Assembly: GCA_020205615.1 (NCBI GenBank)
Contig: CM035173.1
Location: 28,674,293-28,738,292 of the forward strand
DNA from: Panax quinquefolius
Lineage: Eukaryota; Streptophyta; Magnoliopsida; Apiales; Araliaceae
Length of the DNA stretch: 64,000 nt
Direction: 5' to 3'
In this document: positions 24,914 through 36,889 of the stretch, piece after piece
Layout: every line of letters begins with the position of its first letter
How positions within the stretch are numbered: position 1 is the first letter of the stretch
Program-made: the position numbers and the translations under genes
The notes under the pieces: generated by a model
What the model was told of the DNA's origin: nothing
Database searches by the model: none
Seen by the model: the letters and a program-made list of their open reading frames with translations, nothing else

Positions 24914-27591
24914 TCAGAAGACCTCAAATTTTTTTTAAATAAAAGGAATTTCCTTTATTTATTATTTTGAAATAGTAAGGGTTGATTTGATTAATGTGGA
25001 TAGTTAAGGGTTAAATACGCAAATATTTCAAAATAAGCAAGTGGTTATAAAATATTCATTTTTGCTCTGGGAATATTCGTTTGGTCGTGGAATATTCAGA
25101 TCGCTTTGTGAATATTCGCATTTACTACACAAAAATGCATGTGTGGGCCCCATAACGGAAAAGCGATTGATGAAGAAAACGACAAATATAAGTTGGTTAA
25201 AAATAACTACAGAGTTGTTACCGCTAAGACCCGCTGAATACCCTATGGTTAAAATACAAGAATACGCGCGTCGTCACAAAGAAGACACCAGATTGCATAA
25301 AGATTGTTGAATTATCGATCCTTACGTAAGAAGGCACTACTCAATAATTTTCACAAGAGTTATCGCTCAATATTTTATTTTATTGATTCAATAATTGTCT
25401 AGCGCTGATATTTTATATTATCATTGTTCAATAATTGTCACCGCATTATTATCTCCATTATCGATCAATAATTCATATTATTTGAATAATATTATTAGAT
25501 AAAGATATTGGCAATGTCTAGAAAGTTCTCACAAGGAGAGGTTTGGTCACCTAATCATGCGCCGCCAAAGAAGGAGAAATCTTTATCTGAAAGCCCCTCT
25601 TCCTCGAAACTACTGGTCATCATAATTGTGATTCTCAGAATATTATTTGTGAATAATTAATTATTGATTCATATGATAAAGAAATATTTATTTTATGTGG
25701 ATATAAATGATGGATTTATTTATGTGGTTATAAATGAAGAAATTATTGTTGAGGTGTTTTATCAAGATTTTACCGTATCGAGGTATTAAAAATTAAATCG
25801 GGGTTTTGAGATATATCATGGGGTTATAATTTTTAATCCGACCGCTTGATTGTGGTAATTTTTGGGTATGTTATACATACATAAGTTGAGTATATGTCCA
25901 CAAATTTTGAACCGTTAAAAATGCACGAATGATTTGTTGTGAATTTTAAGAGGTGTCTGATTCTTAAATTAGGTTTATAATTGATTTTGGTGGAAAATTC
26001 TAGAATTGAGTGGGCCCCACTTGTGGTTGGTGAAGAAATGTGCTGAATTTTATTTCAAATGTGGTGGGTGGCAAGAGTAGCAGGTAAAAAGCCATCAGTA
26101 GCGTGTCAAGTCCGCTTTGGCTGGGCTAACATTTTCCTATAAATAGAGGGCTAAGTTAGAATTGAAAATCACACCGTAAACAAAGTTTTCTCTTCTCTCT
26201 ATATATCGAGCGATTTTGTGAGTATTTAGATACTTTGAGAGTTGTTGCTTAGTACAAGTTTCATTCAAAGATCACTTCCGACCTTCCTTCCGGCACCGAT
26301 TCTTTTCGAGGTAAGGGATGTTATTTTTTTTCAGAATGATATTATTTCTTCAATATCATTATGTCAAAATATCGATCCAAACTTTTATCAAATTTGGAAC
26401 TTTTTCATGCTCTGGTTACTATTCATGAGTTACTATTCACGAAGTTACTATTCATGAGTTACTATTCACGAAGTTACTATTCACGAGTACTATTCATGAA
26501 GCGTGAAAATGTTTTTTTGTGGAATTTCTATCTTTTGGTGTCTTGAGTTACTATTCACGATATACGGACTATTCACGATACTAATATTCACGATATCTAA
26601 GACTATTCATCGAAAAATAAAATTTCTTCTTTTCGTCTAAAATATCTATTCGGATACTAGCTTTGATCAGATCCATGTTTTGATCATTCTCGAATTTTAC
26701 ACCACTACGATTATTTTTGGGGTATTGTTGACATGGATAAAACAAAGTACTAATCCTTAATCTTAATCCTAATCCTTGTCATTTTGTTTCACCGGATTCG
26801 CTTTTTTAAAAATATTTTCATCATCCTCACCTTAAATGATGATATTATTGAATATCTTCGGCCCAGTAGTGCAAAGATGAATGATTTCAAGAATATCTTT
26901 GGCCCAGTAGTAAAAAAATGATGAACAGTGTTTAAATGAATACGACCGATCGATGAATATCTTTGGCCTCAGAGTGCAAAAAAGATGAACAGTGTTGAGA
27001 TGAATATGACCGATCGATGAATATCTTTGGCTCAGTAGTAAAAAGATGAATGTTTGATTTGAGATGAATATCGATTGATGTTACAGTGGATAAAATTTTG
27101 ATGATGGACCGTTAAATTCATAGATTATAGTAGATTTCATTCTCTACGTAACTCTTCTATGAATTATTATTATTTCATGCCGCGAATATTGATCCGAAAA
27201 CTTGTTGTCTATCAGATTCTATCGATTTTTCCTCGCTGAAGACTAACGATAATTTGTCAGATATTATCTTAGTCATAATATTCTTTATCGAGCTAGTTGA
27301 GCTCACCCTTTTCCTTTTTGTTCCATTCTTCTCGTGAGGCGAGAATATAATGAGTACGAGCCTGGGTAATGGAATGAAGGTTTTTAGAAAGGATTGTTTA
27401 GTAGTCCTCACCATTTTTGTAAAATAATGTATCAATAAATGTGATGAGGATTTATTTGAGTATAAATATTGTCTAGAAGATAATATTTGTATTTAAACTC
27501 ACAGCCTTTACCAGAATAATAAAGTTGTAGTTGTTTCATACCATGTATGTAACTCGTAATGGGTGATGTATACCTATTTTGGGGCGCCACG
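24914..27591 (+). repeat. LTR C (2.7 kb)
   Basis: TCAGAAGACCTCAAATTTTT at the start, TTTTGGGGCGCCAC at the end. TATAAATAG 26138-26146; GTAAG 26311-26315; TTACTATTCATGAG/CACGAAG repeats 26415-26500; stem-loop modules about 26855-27055. Instead of a primer site, a second truncated LTR follows directly. Confidence 0.85.
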
Positions 27592-29716
27592 AATATTCGT
27601 TTGTGATGGAATATTCGACCTGGGGAATATTCGTATCGATATTAAATGGGGCGCCATAGTTTGGTCACCTAATTGCATGCCGCCAAGAAGGAGAAATCCT
27701 TATCTGAAAGCCCCTCTTTCTCGGAACTACCAATTGTCATAATTGTGATTCAGAATATTATTTGTGAATAATTAATTATTGATTCATATGATAAAGAAAT
27801 ATTTATTTTATGTGGATATAAATGATGGATTTATTTATGTGGTTATAAATGAAGAAATTATTGTTGAGGTGTTTTATCGAGATTTTACCGGTGATTGGAG
27901 GTATTAAAAATTAAATCGTGGGTTTTGAGATATATCATGGGGATTATAATTTTTAATCCGACCGCTGATTGTGGTAATTTTGGATATGTTATACATATAT
28001 AAGTTGAGTATATGTCCACAAATTTTGAACCGTTAAAAATGTACGAATGATTTGTTATGAATTTTAAGAGGTGTCCATTCGGAAATTAGGGTTATAATTG
28101 ATTTTGATGGAAAATTCTAGAATTGAGTGGGCCCCACTTGTGGTTGGTGAAGAAATGTGCTGAATTTTATTTCAAATGTGGTGGGTGTGATAATAGCGTG
28201 TAAAGCCATCGTAAAGCAGGTCAAGTCTGCCTTGGTAAGCTAACATTTTCCTATAAATAGAGGCTAAGTTAGAATTGAAAATCACACCGAAAACAAAGTT
28301 TTCTCTTTCTCTCTCTATATTGTTGGCGTATTTTGTGAGTATTTAGATACTTTGAGAGTTGTTTGTTCAAGACAAGTTTCATTCAAAGATCACTTCCGAC
28401 CTTTCCTTCCGAAATCTTGATTCTTTGAGGTAAGGATATTATTTTTTTTCGTAATGATATTATTTCTTCAATATCATTATCTTTGAAATGTTGATTTGAT
28501 GTTTTTATCAAATTTGGAACTTTTTCATGTCGGGTTACTATTCATGAGTTACTATTCACGAGTTACTATTCACGAAGTTACTATTCACGAGTTCTTATTC
28601 ACGAGTACTATTCATGAAGCGTGAAGATGTTTTTGTGGAATTTCTATCTTTTGGTGTCGGATTTACTATTCATGTATCTGATTATTCACGATATCTGCCT
28701 TATTCACGATATACTGCACTATTCACCAAAAAATAAAATTTCTTCTTTTTTGTCCAAAAACATCTATTTTGGATACTAGCTTTGATTGTATCCATGTTTT
28801 GATCATTCTTGAATTTTACACCACTGTGATTATTTTTGGGGTATTGTTGGACATGGATAAAACAAAGTACGAATCCTTAATCCTTAATCCTTGTCATTTT
28901 GTTTCAATCGGATTCGTTTCTTTAAAAATATTTTTCATCATCCTCAATCTTAAATGATGATATTATTGAATATCTTTGGCCCAGTAGTAAAAAAGATGAA
29001 TGATTTCAAGAATATCTTTGGCCTGTAGTGCAAAGATGAACAGGTGTTGAGATGAACATGACCGACTGATTAATATCTTTGGCCTGTAGTGCAAAGATGA
29101 ACAGGTGTTTAAATGAACATGACCAACTGATGAATATCTTTGGCCTGTAGTGCAAAGATGAATATTTGATTCCAGATGTATATTGATTGTTGTTACGAGG
29201 GGAAAAGATAGATTTATGAACTTTTAAATTCATACATAGAAGATAGTAGTTTGCATTCTCTACTTAACTCTTCTAATGAATTATTATTTCATTGCGAATA
29301 TTGATAGAAAAATTTGTTATACTATTGTATTTCTATTAAATTTTTCCTCGTTGAAGACTAACGATAATTTGTTGTGTATTATCTTAGTCATAATATTCTT
29401 TATCGAGCTAGTTGAGCTCACCCTTTTCCTTTTTGTTCCATTCTTCTCGGGAGGCGAGAATATAGCGAAAGTACGTAGCCTGGGGTATGGAATGGAGGTT
29501 TTAGAAAGGATTGTTTAGTAGTCCTCACCATTTTTGTAAAATAATGTATCAATAAATGTGATGAGGATTTATGTGAGTATAAATATTGTCTAGAAGATAA
29601 TATTTGTATTTAAACTCACAGCTTTTATTTGTTGTAATAATAAAGTTGTAGTTGTTTTACGTACCATGTATTGACAACTCGTAATGGGTGATGTATACCT
29701 ATTTTGGGGCGCCACA
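27592..29716 (+). repeat. LTR D (5'-truncated, internally deleted)
   Basis: Starts inside the LTR (AATATTCGTTTG.., a motif about 170 bp into LTR C). It jumps at about 27650 across roughly 400 bp to TAGTTTGGTCACCTAATTGC, then continues as A-type LTR to TTTTGGGGCGCCACA. At 27648-27656 the LTR-end motif GGGGCGCCA appears within it. TATAAATAG 28252-28260; GTAAG 28430-28434. It has three clean stem-loop modules with a 61-bp period (29014-29037, 29075-29098, 29136-29159). Confidence 0.8.
28970..29165 (+). repeat. Stem-loop module array in LTR D
   Basis: Three tandem copies of GAATATCTTTGGCCTGTAGT followed by GCAAAGATGAA, plus one degraded copy upstream. ATCTTTG and CAAAGAT are perfect inverted repeats, giving a 7-bp stem with a 10-base loop carrying GTAGTG. 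Confidence 0.85.
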
Positions 29717-32117
29717 AAGTTAAAACACAAGAAGATATCACGATTATTGCACCAATTATTGATTCTTACGTAAGAAGGCACTACTTTCAATAATGGTTAC
29801 AGAATTATTGTTCAAGATTTTTATTGAGTTAATAATTGTTGCGTTGATATTTTATATTCTTTATTATTTCAATAATTGTCATTACACAATATTTTTCATT
29901 ATCGAAGCAATAATTCATATTATCCTGAATAATATTATTAGATAACATTATTGACAATGTCTAGAAAGTTACATCTAAGGAGAGGTTTGGTCACCTAATT
30001 GCGCCAAGAAGAAGAAGAAATTCTTATTGAAAGCCCTCTTCCTGAACCGCCTCATTGTCGATATCATGATTCTATAATATTATTTGTGAATAATTAATTA
30101 TTAATTCATATGATGAGGAAAATATTGATTTTATGTGGTTATAGATGGAGAAAATTTTTAATGTGACAATTGTTGAAAATTGAAATTTTATCTTTTCTCG
30201 ATAAAATAATTCATTTAAATATATTATTATATTTTAATAATATAATAATGGTGATATTTTACAACGAATGTGGGATATATGAGTATACGAGGAGGAAGAG
30301 TATTTTGTTGCAATAAATGTTTAAAACATGTTAAACATGTCGGTGGACCCCATTTATTGAATTGAAATTTGATTATAACTTTATAAAATCGTCCGCTTTG
30401 TGGATTTCGGTCAATTTCTATTTGGAATTTGGAAAACTTTCTTCTGCAAAGTTGTAGAGAATTGAATTTCCTATAAAAACTCATGAGATTCGAATTTTCT
30501 GATGAAAGGACTATTTATTATGAATTATTGAAGTTCAAATCCTTTAATAATTGATTTTGGAGTTTAAAATATTTTTTGTAAGAAAAACGTTTTTGTTGTA
30601 ATTGAATGGCTCACATGTGTTATAAATGATCTGAAATCAGATTTCTAAGGTGGGCTTGAATATTTTTAAGAAATATTATTATTTTATTAAATTTTACTGC
30701 TTTTGGTGTTCTAAGCGATTTCCATAAATAGGTGCTTAGGTTAGAATTGAAAATCACACCGTAAACTGAAGTTTTCTCTCTCTATATTATCGAACGTATT
30801 CTTGTGAGTATTTTGAGTATACTTTGAGTATTGTTAGACGGTGTTTCCTTCAAAGACTATATCCCAGATTCCAAATAAAGTACTTAATCTTTCGAGGTAA
30901 GGGATGTTATTTTCTTCTCAAATGATATTATTTCTTCAATATCATTATCTTTGAAATATTGGTTGGAACTTTTTATCAAATTTGGAACTTTTTCATGTTC
31001 GGGTTACTATTCATTAAAGATTACTATTCACGAAGTTACTATTCTTGAGTTACTATTCACGAAGTTACTATTCACGAGTACTATTCATGAAAGCGTGAAG
31101 ATGTTTTTGTGGAATTTCTATCTTTTGGTGTCGAGTTACTTATTCACGTGATACGGCCTTATTCATGTATACGACACTATTCACGAATACTCAAGACTAT
31201 TCATCGAAAATGAAAATTTTCTTTTCGTCCCAAAATATTTATTCTGGATACTAGCTTTGATTGTATCCATGTTTTGATCATTCTTGAATTTTACACCACT
31301 ATGATTATTTTTGAGGTATCTTTTGAACATGGATAAAACAAAGTACGAATCCTTAATCCTTAATCCTTGTCATTTTGTTTCACTGGATTCGTTTCTTTAA
31401 AAATATTTTTCATCATCCTCGCCTTAAATGATGATATTATGGAATATCTTTGGCTCAGTAGTGCAAAGATGAATGATTCGAAGAATATCTTTGGCTCAGA
31501 GTGCAAAAGATGAACAGTGTTTAGATGAACATGACCAATGATGAATATCTTTGGCCCTTGTAGTGCAAAGATGAATATTTGATTCCGATGTATATTGATT
31601 GATGTTACATGGATAAAAGATAGACGATGAACTTTTAAATTCATACATGGAAGATAGTAGTTTGCATTCTCTACTTAACTCTTCTAATGAATTATTATTT
31701 CCGCTGCGAATATTGATTTAAAATTTGTTGTCTATTGTATTCTATTAGATTTTTCCTGTTGAAGACTAACGATAATTTGTTGTATATTATCTTAGTCATA
31801 ATATTCTTCTTACCGGGCTAGTTGAGCTCACCTTTTCCTTTTGTTCCATTTTTTCGTGGAGGCGAGAATATAATGCGAGTGCAGCCTGGGGTATGGAATG
31901 AAGGTTCTAGAGAGAGTTGTTTAGTAGTCCTCACCATTTTTGTAAAATAATGTATCAATAAATGTGATGAGGATTTATTTGAGTATAGATATTATCTGAA
32001 GATAATATTTGTATTTAAACTCACAGCTTTTATTGTTGTAATAATAAAGTTGTAGTTGTTTACATGCACGTATTGACAACTCGTAATGAGTGATGTATAC
32101 CTATTTTGGGGCGTCAC
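29717..32117 (+). repeat. LTR E (5'-truncated), 5' LTR of internal 3
   Basis: Begins about 370 bp into an F-type LTR (AAGTTAAAACACAAGAAG). It ends TTTTGGGGCGTCAC followed by a primer site. The middle part (TGGTTATAGATGGAGAAAATT, AATATTATTATTTTATT) matches LTR F and differs from A-C, so it belongs to another subfamily. TATA-like CATAAATAG 30723-30731; GTAAG 30897-30901; TTACTATTCACGAAG repeats 31005-31090; stem-loop modules about 31443-31577. Confidence 0.8.
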
Positions 32118-32118
32118 G

Positions 32119-32131
32119 GTTGGTATCGAGC
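32119..32131 (+). other. Primer binding site of internal 3
   Basis: TTGGTATCGAGC directly after the LTR end. It resembles the initiator-Met tRNA complementary site (TGGTATC followed by AGAGC), missing one AG. Confidence 0.75.
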
Positions 32132-32305
32132 TTAGGGATATGATCTCCATGAGATCGGGAATAGAACTAGGAGGGAGAGACGAGTAAATCCTTCACGCTA
32201 GTGTGTCCTACCTAAGCTTATTTGTTAGTTGGTCAAGATATATAGGATATTATGTGATATATTGATTTCCTTAATTAACCCTTGTTTTATGACGATGATT
32301 TGAGA

Positions 32306-33480
32306 ATGTCGATTGAGAATATTAACAATGGAAATGAGACCGTGGAGACGCTGTACTCACCAACGAGGAGAACGTCTGCAGTGTGGCAATATTCCTCCTG
32401 TGAACAACACCATTGAAGCGTGATGATGAGCGAGGGGATGTTTAGAAGTTTTTGCGTTCATGCAAAATCGACGAGGAGACTCGTGTTCAAAATACGTGAG
32501 GAAATGATAGCAATTCACGTTGTTGTCACCAAGCAGCGATTCAAAGAGTTGGGACCACCGAATTTAAGGGAAAGCCAGATCCGATCATGGCGGAAACATG
32601 GGTCAAGCAAATTACCAAGATATTCGATGTCCGGGGATGCACGAGGAACAGAAGGTTCCATTCGCCACCTTTATGTTCCGTGGCGAAGGCGGACCATCGG
32701 TGGGAGTCTCGTGAAGCGTACCCATCCAAACAAGACTTCAAAGCATGTCTTGGGAGACGTTTGAAGCTATTTAATGACAAATACTTTCCTCAAAGTGTTC
32801 GTCATATGAAGGAAGTGGAGTTCATCGATTGGAACAAAACAACATGGCGGGTGTCTCAAAGATGCGAGGCAAAGTTTGCGAGAGTTATCCGTGTTTGCAC
32901 CTCATTTGGTGGAGAATGAGGAACGATGACGCGGATGTTTCTTAGAGGTTTGAAACCCGGCGATACGTCGAGATCTCATTTCTCATAAATTTTCTCTATT
33001 CGGATGTTATAAAATGAGGCTCAATTATTAGAGCGAGATAACGAGTACTGGTCAACTGAGGACCATAACGAGGATCGTACGAGATAGCGATCAATGAATA
33101 ATGATAACCAAATGGAGAAAAGAAGACAGACGGACAAAAATGGTAACCACTCTGGTGGTAATCATAGCCATGAAAATAGAAGAAGCGAGTCGGGAGGAGA
33201 TTTTAAAAGAGGAGATTTAACAAAGACCATGTGAAGACGACAAAGGTTTAAAACAACCGGTTCTAAGGAGGAGAACGACCACCGGTCGTATATGCTACAA
33301 ATGCGAAAAGAGGACATATCATCCAAACGCCTAACAACAGATTCAAGGTATGCTATAATTGTGGAAAGGAAGGACATATCGCTCGAGATTATGCAGATGG
33401 CGAAACCTAGTTCAATGAGGGACGGTGACTCAAAAGATCCCCGAAAAAGTCAAAGTCAACGATTCCGGAAGAAGCGTTTG
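32306..33480 (+). pseudogene. Gag of internal 3
   Basis: The ATG at 32306 opens MSIENINNGNETVETL. Later segments in shifted frames include the ITKIFDVRGCTRN region (32610-32660), MKEVEFIDWN (about 32806), LLERDNEY-type residues (about 33025-33050), a Gly/Asn-rich linker and two zinc knuckles: CYKCEKRGHI (33293-33325) and CYNCGKEGHIARD (33350-33392). This is the least damaged of the three long gag copies, yet it still needs several frame changes. Intact homologues form the particle and bind genomic RNA. Confidence 0.8.
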
Positions 33481-33840
33481 TTGTGATCGTCAAAATGCGA
33501 GAAACCCAAACGAGGTGATCACGGGTAAGCTATTTATAAATTCTTGCGAAGTTTATACCTTACTTGATACCTGGTCTATACCCTCATTTATCTCTCCTGC
33601 ATGTGCTCAACGCGTTTAAACTTGACTCGGGAGAATTAAACTTTGACCTATCTCGTGGAAACTCCGTTAGGAGAAACTTTCATCACATCCACTATTTATA
33701 AATCTTGTTTGATTCAAGTTGGCACCATCACCTTACCATTGACCTTATCTCTTTAAAGATACTTGCTTTTGATGTGATTTTAGGGATTGATTGGTTAACT
33801 ACTCATCATGCCAAAATTGATTGTTTTCGTAAGGTTGTTA
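33440..33840 (+). pseudogene. Aspartic protease of internal 3
   Basis: NPNEVITGKLFINSCEVYTL then LDTWSIPSFISPACAQR at 33490-33610: the D-T-[G]-S active-site context with the G codon lost (W-S-I). A shift of frame follows, then ILAFDVILGIDWLTTHHAK at 33757-33815, the conserved C-terminal protease block (I-L-G-I-D-W). It sits between the zinc knuckles and RT in the standard Ty3/gypsy order. Confidence 0.8.
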
Positions 33841-34059
33841 GTTTTCATATTCCTAACCAACTCGTTGTTATGCGGATTCAAGCAACTAAACCATTAAAAT
33901 CAATCATTGTCATATCTAATCATAAAGCTATTCGTTTATTGAAAAAGCGGATGTCGAGCTTTCTTAGCCCATGTTATGGATTTGAATAAAGACACGTCAA
34001 ATTTGAATAATATTCTCTGTTGTTATTGACTTTCTGATGTATTTCAAGAACTTCCCGGT

Positions 34060-34900
34060 CTACCCCGTAACGTGAAGTTGAATTCTTTATTGATCTTGAA
34101 CCCGGTACAAAGCCCATTTCTAAAACCCCATATCGAATGGCTCTATTGAACTTGAGGAGTTAAAGGTCCAACTACGAGAATTGTTGGACATCGGTTTCAT
34201 TCGTCCTAAGTACATCTCCTTGGGGTGCTCTGTTTTATTTGTAAAAAAAAAGACGGGAGTATCGCGACTTTAGATTGACTATCGAGAATTGAACCATGTC
34301 ACCATCAAGAATAGGTATCCTCTACCTCGTATTGATGACTTGTTTGACCAACATTCTGGGCATAATTCTTTTCAAAATCGATCTTAGCTTACGGATATCA
34401 TCACCAAGATTAGAACGAGGATATTCCAAAGACGCCTTCGAACTCGGTATGGGCATTATGAATTCTTAGTCATGTCTTTCTTGATGACTAATGCTCCTCT
34501 TGACTTTCATGGATATGATGAACCGAGTATTCAAGGAATATTTGGATCGGTTCGTTGTTGTCTTTATTGATGACATCCTTATATATTCCAAAAGTCGTGA
34601 AGATCATGAGCACCATTTGAAGTTTGTACTCCAAAGGCTTCGTGAAAAAACAAACTATATGCCAAATTGAAGAAATGCGAGTTACGGCTTAAGGAAGTAG
34701 CATTCCTTGGGCACGATGGTGTCGAAACATGGAGTATCTGTTGATCCGTGAAGATTGAAGCAATACAAAGTTAGAGCAACCAAGTCGGTGGATGAAGTCG
34801 TAGCTTTTGGGCTTAGTTTGGTTATTATCGGAGATTCGTGGAAGGGTTTTCTCGAATCGCTACTCCATTAACTCAGCTAACTCCTAAGGATACAAAATTC
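34060..34900 (+). pseudogene. Reverse transcriptase of internal 3
   Basis: Segments in changing frames: acidic N-terminal block and PYRMA-type start (34080-34150), RLTIENxxH-like palm (34270-34300), [14 protein letters not shown] (34310-34350), EFLVMSF (34459-34480), [19 protein letters not shown] then the I-D-D core with LIYSKS (34510-34600), and YYRRFVEGFSRIATPLTQL (34820-34880). All RT landmarks are present in order. Indels of 1-3 bases prevent a continuous frame. Confidence 0.8.
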
Positions 34901-34901
34901 G

Positions 34902-35400
34902 TTGGGAAGCGAAGAATGCGAGAAAAGTTTCCAAGAGCTTAAGAGGAGACTTATTTCTAAGACTGTTCTAACAATACCATCTGGTTCGGATGGATTTGTT
35001 ATCTCTGATGATGCTTCGAGCAAAGGGTTAGGATGTGTTCTCATGCAACGTGGGAAAGTCATAGCCTATGCCTCGCGACAACTTAAAGAGTATGAGAGGA
35101 ATTATCTTACTCATGATCTAGAGTTAAGCGGCCCGATCGTTTTCTATTTAAAGATATGGAGGCACTATCTATATGGGGAGAAAGTGGAGATATATTCGGA
35201 CCATAAAAAGCCTTAAATATTTCTTCACTCAAAAAAGAACTCAACATCTGCGGCGGCGACGTTGGCTCGAGCTATTGAAAGACTACGACCACACTATTCA
35301 TACCATCCCGTAAAGCGAAACGTGGTAGGTGACGCATTGAGTAGAAGATCATATCTTGAACGAGTGCGATGATGTCAAGTATATGCATAGAGCCAACTTT
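34902..35400 (+). pseudogene. RNase H domain of internal 3
   Basis: An open stretch of 104 codons (34902-35216) reads [20 protein letters not shown], then [20 protein letters not shown], then [18 protein letters not shown]. It is the plant retrotransposon RNase H segment with its catalytic-type Asp in DASSKG. RRQRRWLELLKDYDHTI-like and ADALSRR-like remnants follow (35240-35350) in other frames. Confidence 0.85.
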
Positions 35401-35589
35401 AATAGAAAAAAGTTAAGGTTGCTCGAGCCACCGAATTCTTGAGGTGATGCGTATGAAGAAGAAAGTACAAGAAGGAGCTATTAGGGCGAGAATTGATGAA
35501 GAAGGAATACTTGAGTCCACTCTAGACTTTGTGTTCTAACGACTCGATTTGAAGTACAAGATTATGATGGAGGCACCTGATACACCATT

Positions 35590-36645
35590 TGAAATCAATC
35601 TCGAAGTACTAAAATGTATCGTGATCTTCGACATACATTTTGGTGGAACAATATGAAGAGAGAGATTGAAAAGTTTATCTCAATGTGTTTAAATTGTCAA
35701 CGTGTAAAGGCGGAGCATCCGGTACCTAAGGGTCCGTTGCAACCACTTGAGATTCAAAATGGAAGTGAACACATTACCATGGATTTCATTACGGGTCTTC
35801 CTACGGTTTCTCGTGGCATCAATGCTATTTGGGTTATTGTTGATAGATTAACCAAGTCTCCTTATCATTTCTTGCCGATCTGAGAGACTTATTCCTTGAA
35901 CGTCTTGCTAGTATGTGCGTGAATGAAATTGTGAGGTTGCATGGCATGCCCGTGTATCCATAGTTTTGGATCGTGACCCAAGATTCACTTCAAGATTTTG
36001 GGTTAGCTTGCAAAAAGCTATGGGCACGGATTCTGACGATTCGATTCGCAAGATACCATCCTCAAACCAGACGAACAATCGAGAAGGACTATTCAAACTC
36101 TTGAAGATTTATTAAGACTCGTGTCCTAGACTTCAAGGGCCGTTAGGATAAGTATTTACCATTGGTAGAATTCTCCTACAACAACGCAATTATCGAAGCA
36201 AGTATAGGTGTGGCTCCATTTGAAGCATTATATGGACGAAAGTGTCGCTCCCAAAGATGTTGGGATGAGGTGGGTGAAGCAACATTGTTGGGACTGAAGT
36301 TAAGACGTATGACTCACGAAAAGATTCAAATGATTCGACAACGATATACAAAGCGGCACAAGATCGACAAAAGAGTTATGTGGATCTTCATCGAAAGGAC
36401 GTGGAATTTAGTGTAGGGATCATGTATTGTTGCGAGTTGCTCCATGGAAGGGGAGTTACAAGATTTGGGAAGAGAGAAAAGCTCAATCCACGATTTATTG
36501 GTCCATTTCAAATTCTTGGCCGAAAGTAGAAAATGTAGCCTATATACTCGCGTTATCTCCGAGTATGTCTCGTGTTCATAATGTGTTTCACATATCTCAT
36601 ACTTTGTAAATATGTGAAAGACCCGAACCACGTTATAGAATTGGA
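35590..36645 (+). pseudogene. Integrase of internal 3
   Basis: The open stretch 35614-35883 holds the zinc finger (MYRDLRHTFWWNNMKREIEK, then CLNCQRVKAEH) and the start of the core: HITMDF with the first catalytic D, then INAIWVIVDRLTKS. Further on, DRDPRFTSRFWVS (35968-36005) carries the second D, and VAPFEALYGRKCRSQ (36207-36250) the E, so the D-D-E set is visible. The C-terminal part holds MSRVHNVFHIS (36564-36600). Frames are broken between these blocks. Confidence 0.85.
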
Positions 36646-36679
36646 ACCAGAATTTAAATAGTCAAGACTTAACGTATGA

Positions 36680-36850
36680 GGAGGTACTGTCAAGATCTTG
36701 GATAGGAAGGAGCATGTCCTACGCAAGAAAAGGTCATACCACAAGTTAAAGTTTTGTGGAGGAATCATGCTATAGAGGAAATGACCAGGAATTGGAAGCG
36801 GAAATGAAAGCGAGGTATCCTCACCTTTTAAAAACACAGTACGTCGCGTC
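36680..36850 (+). pseudogene. Chromodomain at the integrase C-terminus, internal 3
   Basis: Residues readable in nearby frames are EEV, KILDRKEHVL, VIPQVKVLWRNHAIEEMT and KARYPHLL. This matches the chromodomain layout of Tekay/Del chromoviruses, which in that group is thought to direct integration to heterochromatin. Beside EEMT the aromatic residue usual in this family is missing, because the codon after ACC is damaged (ACCAGG here, ACCGG in internal 2, ACCG in internal 1). Confidence 0.8.
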
Positions 36851-36876
36851 GTCCAATTTCGAGGACGAAATTTCAT

Positions 36877-36889
36877 AAGGAGGGGAGGT
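36877..36889 (+). other. Polypurine tract
   Basis: AAGGAGGGGAGG immediately before the LTR start TGTAAGACCCC, the plus-strand primer position of LTR elements. Confidence 0.85.
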
